Assembly: GCA_937921935.1 (NCBI GenBank) | Contig: CAKZWQ010000003.1 | Location: 1 to 64,000, forward strand | DNA: 64,000 bases | Source: an uncultured Gammaproteobacteria bacterium | GTDB lineage: Bacteria > Pseudomonadota > Gammaproteobacteria > Steroidobacterales > GCA-2729495 | Reading direction: 5' to 3' | Shown here: positions 8,748-16,852 of the stretch, one piece after another | Numbering within the stretch: the first letter of the stretch is position 1 | How the letters are laid out: each line of letters begins with the position of its first letter | Notes under the pieces: model-generated | Database searches by the model: none | Told to the model about the DNA's origin: nothing | Seen by the model: the letters and a program-made list of their open reading frames with translations, nothing else | Translations under genes and position numbers: made by a program

Positions 8748-9755
8748 ATGGTCGATTCGTCTCTCCCCAAGACCGGCAGCATGCAACATCGAGTCTGCGT
8801 GGCTCCCATGATGGACTGCACGGACCGGCATTGCCGCTATTTCCATCGCCTGCTCAGTAGCGGCGTGGGTTTGTATACCGAGATGGTGACGGCCCACGCC
8901 ATCGTGCACGGCGACTCGCAGCATCTGCTGGGGTTTGCACAGGTCGAACATCCCGTTGCCCTGCAACTGGGCGGCAGCGACCCCGACCTGCTTTACAAGG
9001 CGGCCGCTATCGTGCGTGACGGGCATCCCTATGATGAGCTCAACCTGAATGTCGGTTGCCCCAGCGACAGGGTTCAGTCCGGGCGCTTTGGTGCCTGCCT
9101 GATGGCCGAGCCCGAGCGCGTGGCCGACTGTGTCCGGGCCCTGCGTGAAAGCTGGGGCGGGGCGGTGACGGTGAAGTGTCGTATCGGCATCGATGATCTG
9201 GACAGTTACGAATTTCTGAGCAACTTTTGTGCGACGGTTGCTGCTGCCGGCTGCGGGCTGTTTGTCGTGCATGCGCGCAAGGCGATACTCAGCGGCCTGT
9301 CGCCGAAGCAAAACCGGAGCATTCCGCCCTTGCGCTATGAGGTCGTTCATCAGCTCAAGCGCGATTTTCCTGAACTGACGGTTGTCATTAATGGCGGGTT
9401 GGACAGTGTGGCGGTCGCCAGCGAGCAGCTGGACCATGTCGACGGGGTGATGCTGGGTCGCAAGGCCTACGCCGACCCCTGTTTGCTGGCAGACCTGGAC
9501 CGGGAGTTATTAGGTGGTGCGGCTATGCCCGGTGTTGACCGGGCCGCGGTGGTGCGCGAGATGGCCAGCTATGCGGTCGGCCAGCTGGCCCTTGGCGCTC
9601 GTCTGCATCAGATCACCCGTCATATGCACGGGCTTTACGCCGGTCGTCCTGGAGCGGCTCGCTGGCGGCGCTTTCTGTCCGAGTTTGCCGGTCGCCGGGA
9701 CGCGGGTCCGGAGGTCCTGCTGCGTTCACTGGAGATTTTCGACGCCGCCGCTTGA
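8748..9755 (+). CDS. dusA: tRNA-dihydrouridine(20/20a) synthase DusA
   Basis: This FMN enzyme (335 aa) uses NADPH to reduce uridines at positions 20 and 20a in the D-loop of tRNA. The TIM-barrel start reads VAPMMDCTDRHCRYFHRLL, where many homologues have Trp instead of Cys after the Asp. NLNVGCPSDRVQSGRFGACL contains the catalytic Cys. RKAILSGLSPKQNRSIPPL is the loop that separates DusA from DusB and DusC. It follows ybdK by 6 bases. The first codon may be the ATG at 8748, or the ATG at 8781 that gives a shorter and more typical N-terminus. Confidence 0.95.
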   Translation: MVDSSLPKTGSMQHRVCVAPMMDCTDRHCRYFHRLLSSGVGLYTEMVTAHAIVHGDSQHLLGFAQVEHPVALQLGGSDPDLLYKAAAIVRDGHPYDELNLNVGCPSDRVQSGRFGACLMAEPERVADCVRALRESWGGAVTVKCRIGIDDLDSYEFLSNFCATVAAAGCGLFVVHARKAILSGLSPKQNRSIPPLRYEVVHQLKRDFPELTVVINGGLDSVAVASEQLDHVDGVMLGRKAYADPCLLADLDRELLGGAAMPGVDRAAVVREMASYAVGQLALGARLHQITRHMHGLYAGRPGAARWRRFLSEFAGRRDAGPEVLLRSLEIFDAAA

Positions 9756-9874
9756 TGTCAGTGGCGCCCATAAGCCACACTTCACCGACCTGCCGCCAAA
9801 CTGCGCTAAGCGTCGTTACAAGCACCTCTGTAGGGGCGGGTGTTCACACACTGATGCAACAGGAGTCCAGTACC

Positions 9875-10714
9875 TTGGCCGCCAGAAAAGAAGATATTGC
9901 CCGCACCCCGTCAACCCGTGGCCCGACCATGGCCGAGCAGGCGGATCGCCACTCGCTTTACGAGCAGTCGGTCCAGAACGTTGAGTCGGAAGTGGAATTT
10001 ATTGTCGATACATTCAAAGCCTTGCGCGGTCGGGCGCCCTTGAGCTTTCGTGAAGATTTCTGCGGCACGGCTGCCGCCGCTTGCGAGTGGATTCGCCAGG
10101 GACCTGCCCAAACCGCCATTGGCGTTGATATCGATGCGGAAGTGCTTAGCTGGGGGCGCAGCCATCACGTGGAAAAGATGCAACCGGGCCAGCAAGCGCG
10201 CCTGCAGCTGCACCACGAGAATGTGCTCCATGTGACAGCAGAGCCTGTGGATGTCGTCGGCGCATTCAACTTCAGCTACTTCCTGTTCAAGCAGCGCGAT
10301 CAGCTGCGGGCGTACTTCGAGTCCGTCCGCACCGGTCTCACGGCAAATGGCCTGTTTATTCTGGATGCTTTCGGCGGCCACGAGGCCTCCGAGGAGATGA
10401 AGGAGAAGACCAAGTACGATCACTTCACCTATATCTGGGAGCAGGAAAAGTTCTATCCCATCACGGGCGAAATGCTGTGTCACATCCACTTCAAGTTCCC
10501 CGACGGGTCGAAAATGAAGAAGGCTTTCAGCTATGACTGGCGCCTGTGGACCCTGCCGGAAATCCAGGAGGTCCTGTTAGAGGCCGGCTTCCGCAAAGTC
10601 ACCGTTTACTGGGAAGGTACAGACTCGGACGGCGAGGGTGACGGCGTCTTTACTCCGGATGAGAAGGGCGAAGCCGACGCCGGCTGGATCGTCTATATCG
10701 TCGCAGAGCAATAG
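9875..10714 (+). CDS. Class I SAM-dependent methyltransferase
   Basis: This is a predicted SAM-dependent methyltransferase of unknown substrate. Motif I is unusual but recognisable (FREDFCGTAAAACEW), followed by AIGVDIDAEVLSW. VVGAFNFSYFLFKQRDQL is in the position of motif IV, and GLFILDAFGG follows it. The C-terminal part (FKFPDGSKMKKAFSYDWRLW) belongs to a family often annotated only as class I methyltransferase. In-frame ATGs exist at 9752 and 9854, but the TTG at 9875 has a clean AGGAG nine bases upstream and removes an atypical leader, so I place the start there (279 aa). The function cannot be named from the sequence. Confidence 0.8.
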   Translation: MAARKEDIARTPSTRGPTMAEQADRHSLYEQSVQNVESEVEFIVDTFKALRGRAPLSFREDFCGTAAAACEWIRQGPAQTAIGVDIDAEVLSWGRSHHVEKMQPGQQARLQLHHENVLHVTAEPVDVVGAFNFSYFLFKQRDQLRAYFESVRTGLTANGLFILDAFGGHEASEEMKEKTKYDHFTYIWEQEKFYPITGEMLCHIHFKFPDGSKMKKAFSYDWRLWTLPEIQEVLLEAGFRKVTVYWEGTDSDGEGDGVFTPDEKGEADAGWIVYIVAEQ

Positions 10715-10731
10715 TTGCCGGCCAGTTCGGG

Positions 10732-10760
10732 CTTTGCGGCCCGCCAGACTGCCGTATAAT
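10732..10760 (+). promoter_or_regulatory. Probable sigma-70 promoter of the cyclase-FHA gene
   Basis: A consensus TATAAT is at 10755-10760, with a poor -35 match (CTTTGC, 10732-10737) 17 bases upstream. It lies between the methyltransferase stop (10714) and the GTG at 10804, so the leader would be about 37 bases. Confidence 0.5.
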
Positions 10761-10803
10761 CCTTTCATGGTTTTACATATTCCATGGCAATTGAGCTGAT
10801 CTT

Positions 10804-11709
10804 GTGAGCGAAGATCAGGAGCTTGCGATCGTATTTGCTGACGTCGTTGGCAGCACTCATCTCTATGAGGCTATGGGCGACGATCGGGCCCGGGAGACCG
10901 TCCAGCGCTGTCTGGAGGTGATGAAGGAGGCCACGGAGCAGTTCGGTGGCAATGTCATCAAGACCATGGGGGACGAGGTCATGTCGACCTTTATTTCCTC
11001 CGATGACGCCATGAACGCCTCGGCCCAGATGCATCAGAGGATTACCAATAATCCGGGCATCGGGGACCTCGGCACCAATGTGGCTATTCGCATTGGTTCC
11101 CACTACGGTCCGGTGGTGACGGAGAATCGCGACATCTCCGGTCTGGCCGTGCATACCGCCAATAAAATGACATCCCAGGCCAAGGCAGGGCAGATCCTGA
11201 TTACAGCGGCCACCGTAGAGCAGCTAAGTGGTGAGTGGCAGGGGTTGGTGCGCCAGATCGATGTGGCGGCCGTGCGGGGTCGCGCGGATGAACTGGCTGT
11301 CTTCGAAGTGCTCTGGCAGCCTGAAGAAGCCACCAGCATGCTGCCGGCTGTCAATGTGGCTGCGAAGCTAAGGCCAACCGCCCAGCGTCTGCGGCTTTGC
11401 TACCAGGATTCTGAGGTGCTGGTCGATCAGAGTACGGCGACCGATGTCACCATGGGTCGGGCCGATGAGAATGACCTGGTCATCAAGGGCAACCTGATCT
11501 CCCGTGTGCATGCCCGGGTGGCAGTGGTCAAGAACCGTTACATGCTGGTCGACGAGAGCACCAACGGCACTTTTATCCAGCGTGATGACGGCGAAGAGAT
11601 CTATGTTCGCCGGGACAGCACAGAGCTTAGTGGTTCCGGGATCATCAGCCTGGGCCGGGTGGCCCCCCGCGGTGCACCCCTGGCCATAGAGTACAGTCTC
11701 GAAGCCTGA
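10804..11709 (+). CDS. Adenylate/guanylate cyclase-like domain fused to an FHA domain
   Basis: This is a cytoplasmic signalling protein of 301 aa. Residues 1 to about 165 are a class III nucleotide cyclase homology domain. The two metal-binding Asp residues are present (VFADVVGST and KTMGDEVMSTF), as is the substrate Lys before TMGDE and the IRIGSHYGPVV strand. In the stretch GLAVHTANKM, the catalytic Asn of active cyclases is His and the transition-state Arg is Lys, so activity is doubtful. Residues from about 200 on form an FHA phosphothreonine-binding domain (MGRADENDLVIKG, ISRVHARV, STNGTF). GTG start. The protein probably acts as a sensor or adaptor downstream of Ser/Thr phosphorylation; no kinase gene is in the window. 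Confidence 0.88.
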   Translation: MSEDQELAIVFADVVGSTHLYEAMGDDRARETVQRCLEVMKEATEQFGGNVIKTMGDEVMSTFISSDDAMNASAQMHQRITNNPGIGDLGTNVAIRIGSHYGPVVTENRDISGLAVHTANKMTSQAKAGQILITAATVEQLSGEWQGLVRQIDVAAVRGRADELAVFEVLWQPEEATSMLPAVNVAAKLRPTAQRLRLCYQDSEVLVDQSTATDVTMGRADENDLVIKGNLISRVHARVAVVKNRYMLVDESTNGTFIQRDDGEEIYVRRDSTELSGSGIISLGRVAPRGAPLAIEYSLEA

Positions 11710-11729
11710 GGCCCGCTTCTATTCGAGCC

Positions 11730-13472
11730 CTACTTGAGGGACGCCACCACTTTTTCATGTTCGGCGGCCAGCAGTTCGGGAATCCGGCGGTCGAATTCCT
11801 CGAAGTACTCGGCCACATCCTGCATTTCCTTGCGCCAGGCATCCTTATCGACAGATAAAAGCTGGGCCAGGGTTTCTGCATCGACTCCCAGGCCTTCGAT
11901 ATCGATGTCGTCCGCGTGGGGCAGGTAACCGATGGGGGTGTCCTGGGCGGACACGCGGTCCTCGCAGCGGTCAATTATCCAGCGGAGCACGCGCAGGTTT
12001 TCACCAAAGCCGGGCCAAAGGAACTTGCCGTCAGCATTCTGCCGGAACCAGTTGACATGGAAAATCTTCGGTAATTTGTCTGCGCGCGCGCTGAAGCTCA
12101 ACCAATGGCCCCAGTAATCGGCGAAGTTGTAGCCGCAAAAGGGCTTCATCGCCATGGGGTCACGGCGGGTCACGCCCACTTTGCCCGTTGCCGCCGCGGT
12201 GGTTTCTGAGGCCACACTGGCCCCAATCAGAACGCCGTGATTCCAGTCTTTGGCTTCGTAGACGAGGGGCGCCAGTTCCCGGCGGCGGCCGCCGAAGATG
12301 ATGGCGCTGATCGGCACACCTGCCGGATCGTCTGCCAGGGGCGAGTAACAGGGGTTCTGTTTGGCGCCGACGGTAAAGCGTGAATTAGGATGCGCGGCCG
12401 GGCCATTGCCGCCATTAATGGGGCGCCCTTGCCAGTCGGTGGTGGGCTCGCCCTGTTCCTTATCTTCCCACCAGGGTTCATTGTCGTCAGTGATAGCAAC
12501 GTTGGTATAAATCGCATCGTGCTTGATCATGTCAAAGGCGTTGCGATTGGTCTTTTTGTTGGTCCCCGGGACCACACCAAAGTAGCCGGATTCGGGATTG
12601 ATGGCGCGCAGCTGGCCGGTCTCGTCCACATGCAGCCAGGCGATGTCATCACCCAGGGTGCGTACTTTCCAGCCTTCCTGTGATTCTGGCGGAATGAGCA
12701 TGGCCAGGTTGGTCTTGCCGCAGGCGGAGGGGAAAGCGGCCGCAATGTAGTGTTTCTCGCCCTCTGGACTCTCCAGTTCCACAATCAGCATGTGCTCTGC
12801 CAGCCAGCCTTCCTGGGAAGCCTGCCAGCTCGCGATGCGCAAGGCATGACATTTCTTGCCCAGCAGGGCGTTACCGCCGTAGCCGGAGCCGTAACTCTGA
12901 ATCAGCAGTTCATCGGGGAAATGCATGATGAAACGCTGATCCGGGTTCAGGTCGCCGGTGGAGTGCAGGCCGCGCACGAAACGCCCTTCTGTTTCGATTC
13001 TTGCCAGGGCGGCCTGTCCCATGCGGGTCATCAGCTTCATGTTGATGGCGACATATGGGCTATCACTCAATTCAACGCCGCAACGAGCGTAGGGAGAATC
13101 AATGGGGCCCATGCAGTAAGGAATGACGTACATGGTGCGTCCTTCCATACAGCCGTCGAACAAAGCCTTCATCTGGGTATGTGCCTCGGCCGGCTTCATC
13201 CAGTTATTGTTCGGGCCGGTGTCTTCAGCATTTTGGGTGCAGACGAAAGTCAGGTGCTCAACCCGCGCCACATCGCTCGGACTGGAGCGATGCAGATAGC
13301 AGTTCGGATGAGTCTCCTGGTTCAATGAAATCAGGTCGCCCGTCTCCAGCATTTGCTCGATCAGACTCTGGTACTCGGAGTCACTGCCATCACACCAGTG
13401 GACGCGCTCGGGGCGGGTAAGTTTGACCACTTCATCGATCCATTGCTGGAGCGCCTGGTTACTCGTCGTCAT
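11730..13472 (-). CDS. pckG: Phosphoenolpyruvate carboxykinase (GTP)
   Basis: This enzyme (580 aa) decarboxylates and phosphorylates oxaloacetate with GTP to give PEP, the entry step of gluconeogenesis. The GTP-type P-loop with the mobile reactive Cys is present (FPSACGKTNLAML). Other family features are YVIPYCMGP, YGGNALLGKKC, GTNKKTNRNAF and FGGRRRELAPLVYEA. It is complete and has no relation to the ATP-type enzyme (pckA). GTP-type enzymes are less usual in Gammaproteobacteria than pckA but occur in Xanthomonadales and some other lineages. AGGA lies about six bases before the ATG. It converges on the cyclase-FHA gene with 20 bases between them. Confidence 0.97.
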   Translation of the reverse strand: MTTSNQALQQWIDEVVKLTRPERVHWCDGSDSEYQSLIEQMLETGDLISLNQETHPNCYLHRSSPSDVARVEHLTFVCTQNAEDTGPNNNWMKPAEAHTQMKALFDGCMEGRTMYVIPYCMGPIDSPYARCGVELSDSPYVAINMKLMTRMGQAALARIETEGRFVRGLHSTGDLNPDQRFIMHFPDELLIQSYGSGYGGNALLGKKCHALRIASWQASQEGWLAEHMLIVELESPEGEKHYIAAAFPSACGKTNLAMLIPPESQEGWKVRTLGDDIAWLHVDETGQLRAINPESGYFGVVPGTNKKTNRNAFDMIKHDAIYTNVAITDDNEPWWEDKEQGEPTTDWQGRPINGGNGPAAHPNSRFTVGAKQNPCYSPLADDPAGVPISAIIFGGRRRELAPLVYEAKDWNHGVLIGASVASETTAAATGKVGVTRRDPMAMKPFCGYNFADYWGHWLSFSARADKLPKIFHVNWFRQNADGKFLWPGFGENLRVLRWIIDRCEDRVSAQDTPIGYLPHADDIDIEGLGVDAETLAQLLSVDKDAWRKEMQDVAEYFEEFDRRIPELLAAEHEKVVASLK

Positions 13473-13564
13473 GGGGATCCTCGGCTGACCTGTCTGATTA
13501 ATTCTAATTGGAGAGAACCGCTGCGGGCGTTGATCATCAAGAGATCGCCCGTCGGGGAGCGCGT

Positions 13565-13592
13565 ATTATACAGATGGAGCGGGGCGGGTCAG
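13565..13592 (-). promoter_or_regulatory. Probable pckG promoter
   Basis: On the minus strand a perfect TATAAT (13570 down to 13565) is preceded after 16 bases by CTGACC (13592 down to 13587), a four-of-six match to the -35 consensus. The pckG leader would be about 85 bases. Confidence 0.5.
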
Positions 13593-13662
13593 CCCGATGG
13601 TGTGGCGGTCGGCTGTGGGCCTTCAGGATGTCGAGAGTGATGATTTTGCAGTACGGCGTTAA

Positions 13663-15621
13663 GTGAGTAGCAGTGTGCCCGGCCCAGTGGCTCACGCGGC
13701 CGACGACCTGGCGTCGCTGTTTGGCCCGGCGGGGCCCCTGGCGGCCAGCCTCGATAATTTCGCCCCCCGGCCCGAGCAGTTAGCGATGGCCGAGGCGGTG
13801 GCCGCGTCCATTCGGGATTCGGATCACCTGGTCGTGGAGGCGGGCACCGGCACGGGCAAGACCCTGGCCTACCTGGTACCGCTGCTGCTGGCGGGGCAGC
13901 GAGGCGTGGTATCCACGGGCACGCGGACGCTGCAGGATCAGCTGTTCCACCGTGACTTGCCTATGTTGTGTGCTGCCCTGGGCAGACCGGCGCGGGTGCG
14001 TTTGCTTAAGGGGCGCGCTAACTATCTGTGTCTGTATCGTCTCGATCAGCTGGCGAATGCCGGCCAGCTGCCGGCCGGGGTGGCAGGGTCTGAGTTGCAG
14101 GAGATCAAGCGCTGGGCTCAGGCGACAAGCTCCGGCGACCTGACCGAGCTCCAGGGCATCGGTGAGCTCACGCCTGTCGTGAGCCAGATTACGTCAACTG
14201 CAGAAAACTGCCTGGGGGCCGAGTGCGCTTTTCTGTCGGACTGTCATGTGGCCCGGGCGCGCCAGGCAGCCCGCGAGGCCGATATTGTCGTGGTTAACCA
14301 TCACCTGTTGATGGCTGACCTGACCATGCGGGAGGAGGGCTTTGGTCAGTTACTCCCGGGTGCCGAGACGGTCATCGTTGATGAGGCCCATAATTTCCCC
14401 GAGGTCGCCCAGAATTTCCTGAATGTGTCCCTGGCATCGGGACAGCTCGTCGATCTCGCCGCTGATATCCGCACCGAGGCGCTGGAGGGCGGCGGCTGGA
14501 GCACTGATCTGGATGCCGCGGTGACCCGTCTGCAGACGGTTATACGGCAGGTTCGACTTAGCCTGAGCGATAGCGAGCAGCATCTTGAATGGGGGGCAGC
14601 CGGCGCGGATTTCGAGGCCAGGTTTCGCGATCTCGGCGATAGCCTGTTTGCGCTGAATGACGAACTGGAGGAGATTCAGGATCTCAGTACCGGTCTGGGT
14701 CGCTGTCGCGAGCGGGCCAGCAGCGTGGCTGGCCTGGCCGACGATTTGCTGGGCACGCCCGGTGACGAAGCCTTGCGCTGGGTTCGCGTAACGCCGCGGG
14801 GATTTGTTGCCAACCTCACGCCGCTGGATACCTCAACCCAGATCCAGGCCCTGCTGCAGTCGCAGGCTGCTAATTGGGTATTCACATCGGCAACCCTGGC
14901 TGTGGGTGAAGATTTTGCCCACTTCACAGACCGGCTCGGCCTGCCGGATATGCAGACCCGGCAGGTGCCCAGTCCTTTTGACTTTGGCCGGATCGCCCGT
15001 CTGTATTTGCCGACCAATCTCCCGGAGCCTTCGGCACCGAATTTTACCGAGCAGATGATCGCGGCCGCCCGCCCCATTCTCGATGCCAGTCGTGGCCGGG
15101 CATTTCTTTTATTCACCAGTCATCGGGCCCTGCGACGTGCGGCTGAAATACTGCGCGAGGATGCCAACTTCGACTTTCCGCTGCTGGTGCAGGGGGAGTC
15201 GTCGCGCTCCCGCTTGCTGGATCGATTCTCGCAACTCAAGGATGGGGTGCTGCTGGGGACGGCAACATTCTGGGAAGGGGTGGATATTCGCGGGCACGGG
15301 CTGGTGCTGGTGGTGATCGACCGGCTGCCCTTCGCCTCCCCCGGTGACCCCTTGCTGGCGGCGCGACTGCAGGCAATTCGTGAGCACGGGGGGAATCCCT
15401 TTCGTGATTTTCAGCTGCCCCAGGCCGTGCTGAGCCTCAAGCAAGGTGCCGGCCGCCTGATCCGTGACTACAGCGATTACGGTGTGGTTATGATTTGCGA
15501 TCCGCGACTGCAGACCAAGTCCTATGGCCGAGTGTTTCTCAAGAGTTTGCCGCCTATGCCGGTGCTCCGCGAGCCGGCCGCCGTGGTGGCGTTTCTGGAA
15601 GAGCAGGAGGCCATGACATGA
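13663..15621 (+). CDS. yoaA: DinG/YoaA-family ATP-dependent DNA helicase
   Basis: This is a superfamily 2, XPD-like 5'-3' helicase of 652 aa with a role in replication-fork repair. Walker A is AGTGTGKT (residues about 61-68), and the DEAH box is VIVDEAHNF (near 240). Cysteines in NYLCLYRL, ENCLGAEC and LSDC between motifs Ia and II are the expected iron-sulfur ligands. The later helicase motifs FTSATL and LKQGAGRLIRD are intact. The length fits YoaA better than DinG. GTG start at 13663. Its last codons overlap the tsaB start by 4 bases (ATGA), so the two are translationally coupled. Confidence 0.9.
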   Translation: MSSSVPGPVAHAADDLASLFGPAGPLAASLDNFAPRPEQLAMAEAVAASIRDSDHLVVEAGTGTGKTLAYLVPLLLAGQRGVVSTGTRTLQDQLFHRDLPMLCAALGRPARVRLLKGRANYLCLYRLDQLANAGQLPAGVAGSELQEIKRWAQATSSGDLTELQGIGELTPVVSQITSTAENCLGAECAFLSDCHVARARQAAREADIVVVNHHLLMADLTMREEGFGQLLPGAETVIVDEAHNFPEVAQNFLNVSLASGQLVDLAADIRTEALEGGGWSTDLDAAVTRLQTVIRQVRLSLSDSEQHLEWGAAGADFEARFRDLGDSLFALNDELEEIQDLSTGLGRCRERASSVAGLADDLLGTPGDEALRWVRVTPRGFVANLTPLDTSTQIQALLQSQAANWVFTSATLAVGEDFAHFTDRLGLPDMQTRQVPSPFDFGRIARLYLPTNLPEPSAPNFTEQMIAAARPILDASRGRAFLLFTSHRALRRAAEILREDANFDFPLLVQGESSRSRLLDRFSQLKDGVLLGTATFWEGVDIRGHGLVLVVIDRLPFASPGDPLLAARLQAIREHGGNPFRDFQLPQAVLSLKQGAGRLIRDYSDYGVVMICDPRLQTKSYGRVFLKSLPPMPVLREPAAVVAFLEEQEAMT

Positions 15622-16289
15622 ACAGCTTTCGCTGTCTGGCCATTGATACGTCCACAGAGCAGCCCAGTGTCGCTGCCTGTCAGGGCGAGAAAATCGCGAC
15701 AAGACAATTTGGCGGAGCGCGTGAGACGGAGCAGATTTTCACCCATGTCCGGCATGTGCTGACTGAGACGGACCAGGAGCTGGGGGATCTCGACTGCATT
15801 GCTATCGGCTGCGGTCCGGGCAGTTTTACAGGCTTGCGGGTCGGTGTAGCGGCAGCCCAGTCCCTGGCCTTCGGCGCCGACTTGCCCGTGTGCCGGCTGT
15901 CGAGCCTGGCCATTATCGCCTTCGGCGCCGGCCGCCGGGCCGGGGTCAGGCGGGTCGCCGCCGCTTTCGATGCGCGGATGGGCGAGGTCTATGCCGGGTA
16001 CTACGAACTCGGAGAAACAGGGGTCGGTCCCCTGATGCCGGACCAGGTGATTGCACCTGAGCGCCTGGATCTGCCGGGCACGGAAAGCTTTATAGCCGCC
16101 GGTCCCGGCTGGGCTGCCTACCCGGCCATGGCGAAACAATTCGCCCCGCGCGTGCTGTCAGTTCATGGCGACGCGTATCCGGCAGCCGCTGATCTACTGC
16201 TAATGGCGCATCCCTTATTCGAGTCTGGTGAGACCCAGGCAGCGGCAACTGTGCTGCCGCAGTATTTGCGGGACCGGGTCACAGGCTGA
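15618..16289 (+). CDS. tsaB: tRNA threonylcarbamoyladenosine biosynthesis protein TsaB
   Basis: TsaB (223 aa) is the non-catalytic ASKHA-fold partner of TsaD, needed with TsaE to form the t6A37 modification of ANN-decoding tRNAs. The N-terminal LAIDTST motif, GCGPGSFTGLRVGV and FDARMGEVY are diagnostic. The ATG at 15618 overlaps the yoaA stop. Longer in-frame starts run back into yoaA and are not needed. The C-terminus (LPQYLRDRV) is the usual TsaB ending. Confidence 0.95.
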   Translation: MNSFRCLAIDTSTEQPSVAACQGEKIATRQFGGARETEQIFTHVRHVLTETDQELGDLDCIAIGCGPGSFTGLRVGVAAAQSLAFGADLPVCRLSSLAIIAFGAGRRAGVRRVAAAFDARMGEVYAGYYELGETGVGPLMPDQVIAPERLDLPGTESFIAAGPGWAAYPAMAKQFAPRVLSVHGDAYPAAADLLLMAHPLFESGETQAAATVLPQYLRDRVTG

Positions 16290-16309
16290 CAATTTGTCAC
16301 GCGCTATGC

Positions 16310-16338
16310 TTCGCATGCCTGCTTTGCCCCGGTAGAAT
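16310..16338 (+). promoter_or_regulatory. Possible dsbB promoter
   Basis: TTCGCA (16310-16315) and TAGAAT (16333-16338) are separated by 17 bases, just before the ATG at 16346. Transcription from here would give an almost leaderless message. The matches are only four and five of six. Confidence 0.3.
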
Positions 16339-16345
16339 TTACGCT

Positions 16346-16852
16346 ATGGACTGGTTACTTAAGCCCCGCAAGGCCAATCTCCTGGGTGCACTCACCTGCG
16401 CCGGCCTCATGGGTTTTGCCCTGTATGCCCAGCATGGTCTGGGCCTTGAGCCTTGCCCCCTGTGCGTATTTCAGCGCGTCGCGGTCATTGCTCTGGGCGT
16501 GGTATTTGCCCTGGCTGCCCTGCACGGGCCCCGCGGGGCAGGTCGCATTGTCTATGGGTTGCTCGCGGTCCTGGCGGCTGCCGGCGGGGCGGGGGTCGCG
16601 GGTCGTCATGCGTGGCTGCAGAGTCTGCCTCCCGACCAGGTGCCGGCTTGCGGCCCTGGTCTGGACTTCATGCTGGACACCTTTGGGCTGGGAGAGGCCC
16701 TGCGCATGGTGCTGTCCGGCTCGGGTGAATGTGCCGAGGTCGCCTGGAGCTTTCTCGGCCTGAGCATGCCTCTGTGGGTGCTGTTGTGGTGCGTGTCGCT
16801 GGGGATCTTTGCCGCCTGGGTCAACTGGCGGCGGCCGGCGGTGGCGGGCTAG
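16346..16852 (+). CDS. dsbB: Disulfide bond formation protein B
   Basis: DsbB (168 aa) is an inner-membrane quinone reductase that re-oxidises periplasmic DsbA. Four hydrophobic helices are visible. The first redox pair is CPLC at residues 37-40; the second is formed by Cys near 102 (PACGPG) and near 129 (GECAE) in the large periplasmic loop. A conserved Arg follows the CPLC helix (FQR). No dsbA is adjacent. The gene overlaps the convergent dapE by 4 bases. Confidence 0.95.
   Translation: MDWLLKPRKANLLGALTCAGLMGFALYAQHGLGLEPCPLCVFQRVAVIALGVVFALAALHGPRGAGRIVYGLLAVLAAAGGAGVAGRHAWLQSLPPDQVPACGPGLDFMLDTFGLGEALRMVLSGSGECAEVAWSFLGLSMPLWVLLWCVSLGIFAAWVNWRRPAVAG

Noticed and set aside
8523..9437. 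Minus-strand open frame of 304 codons opposite ybdK and dusA
   Set aside because: It is antisense to two confident genes with intact catalytic motifs, and no family pattern is visible.
13560..13575. Plus-strand -10 box at the pckG/yoaA divide
   Set aside because: The near-palindromic ATTATA region reads as a perfect TATAAT only on the minus strand, and no plus-strand -35 box is spaced correctly.
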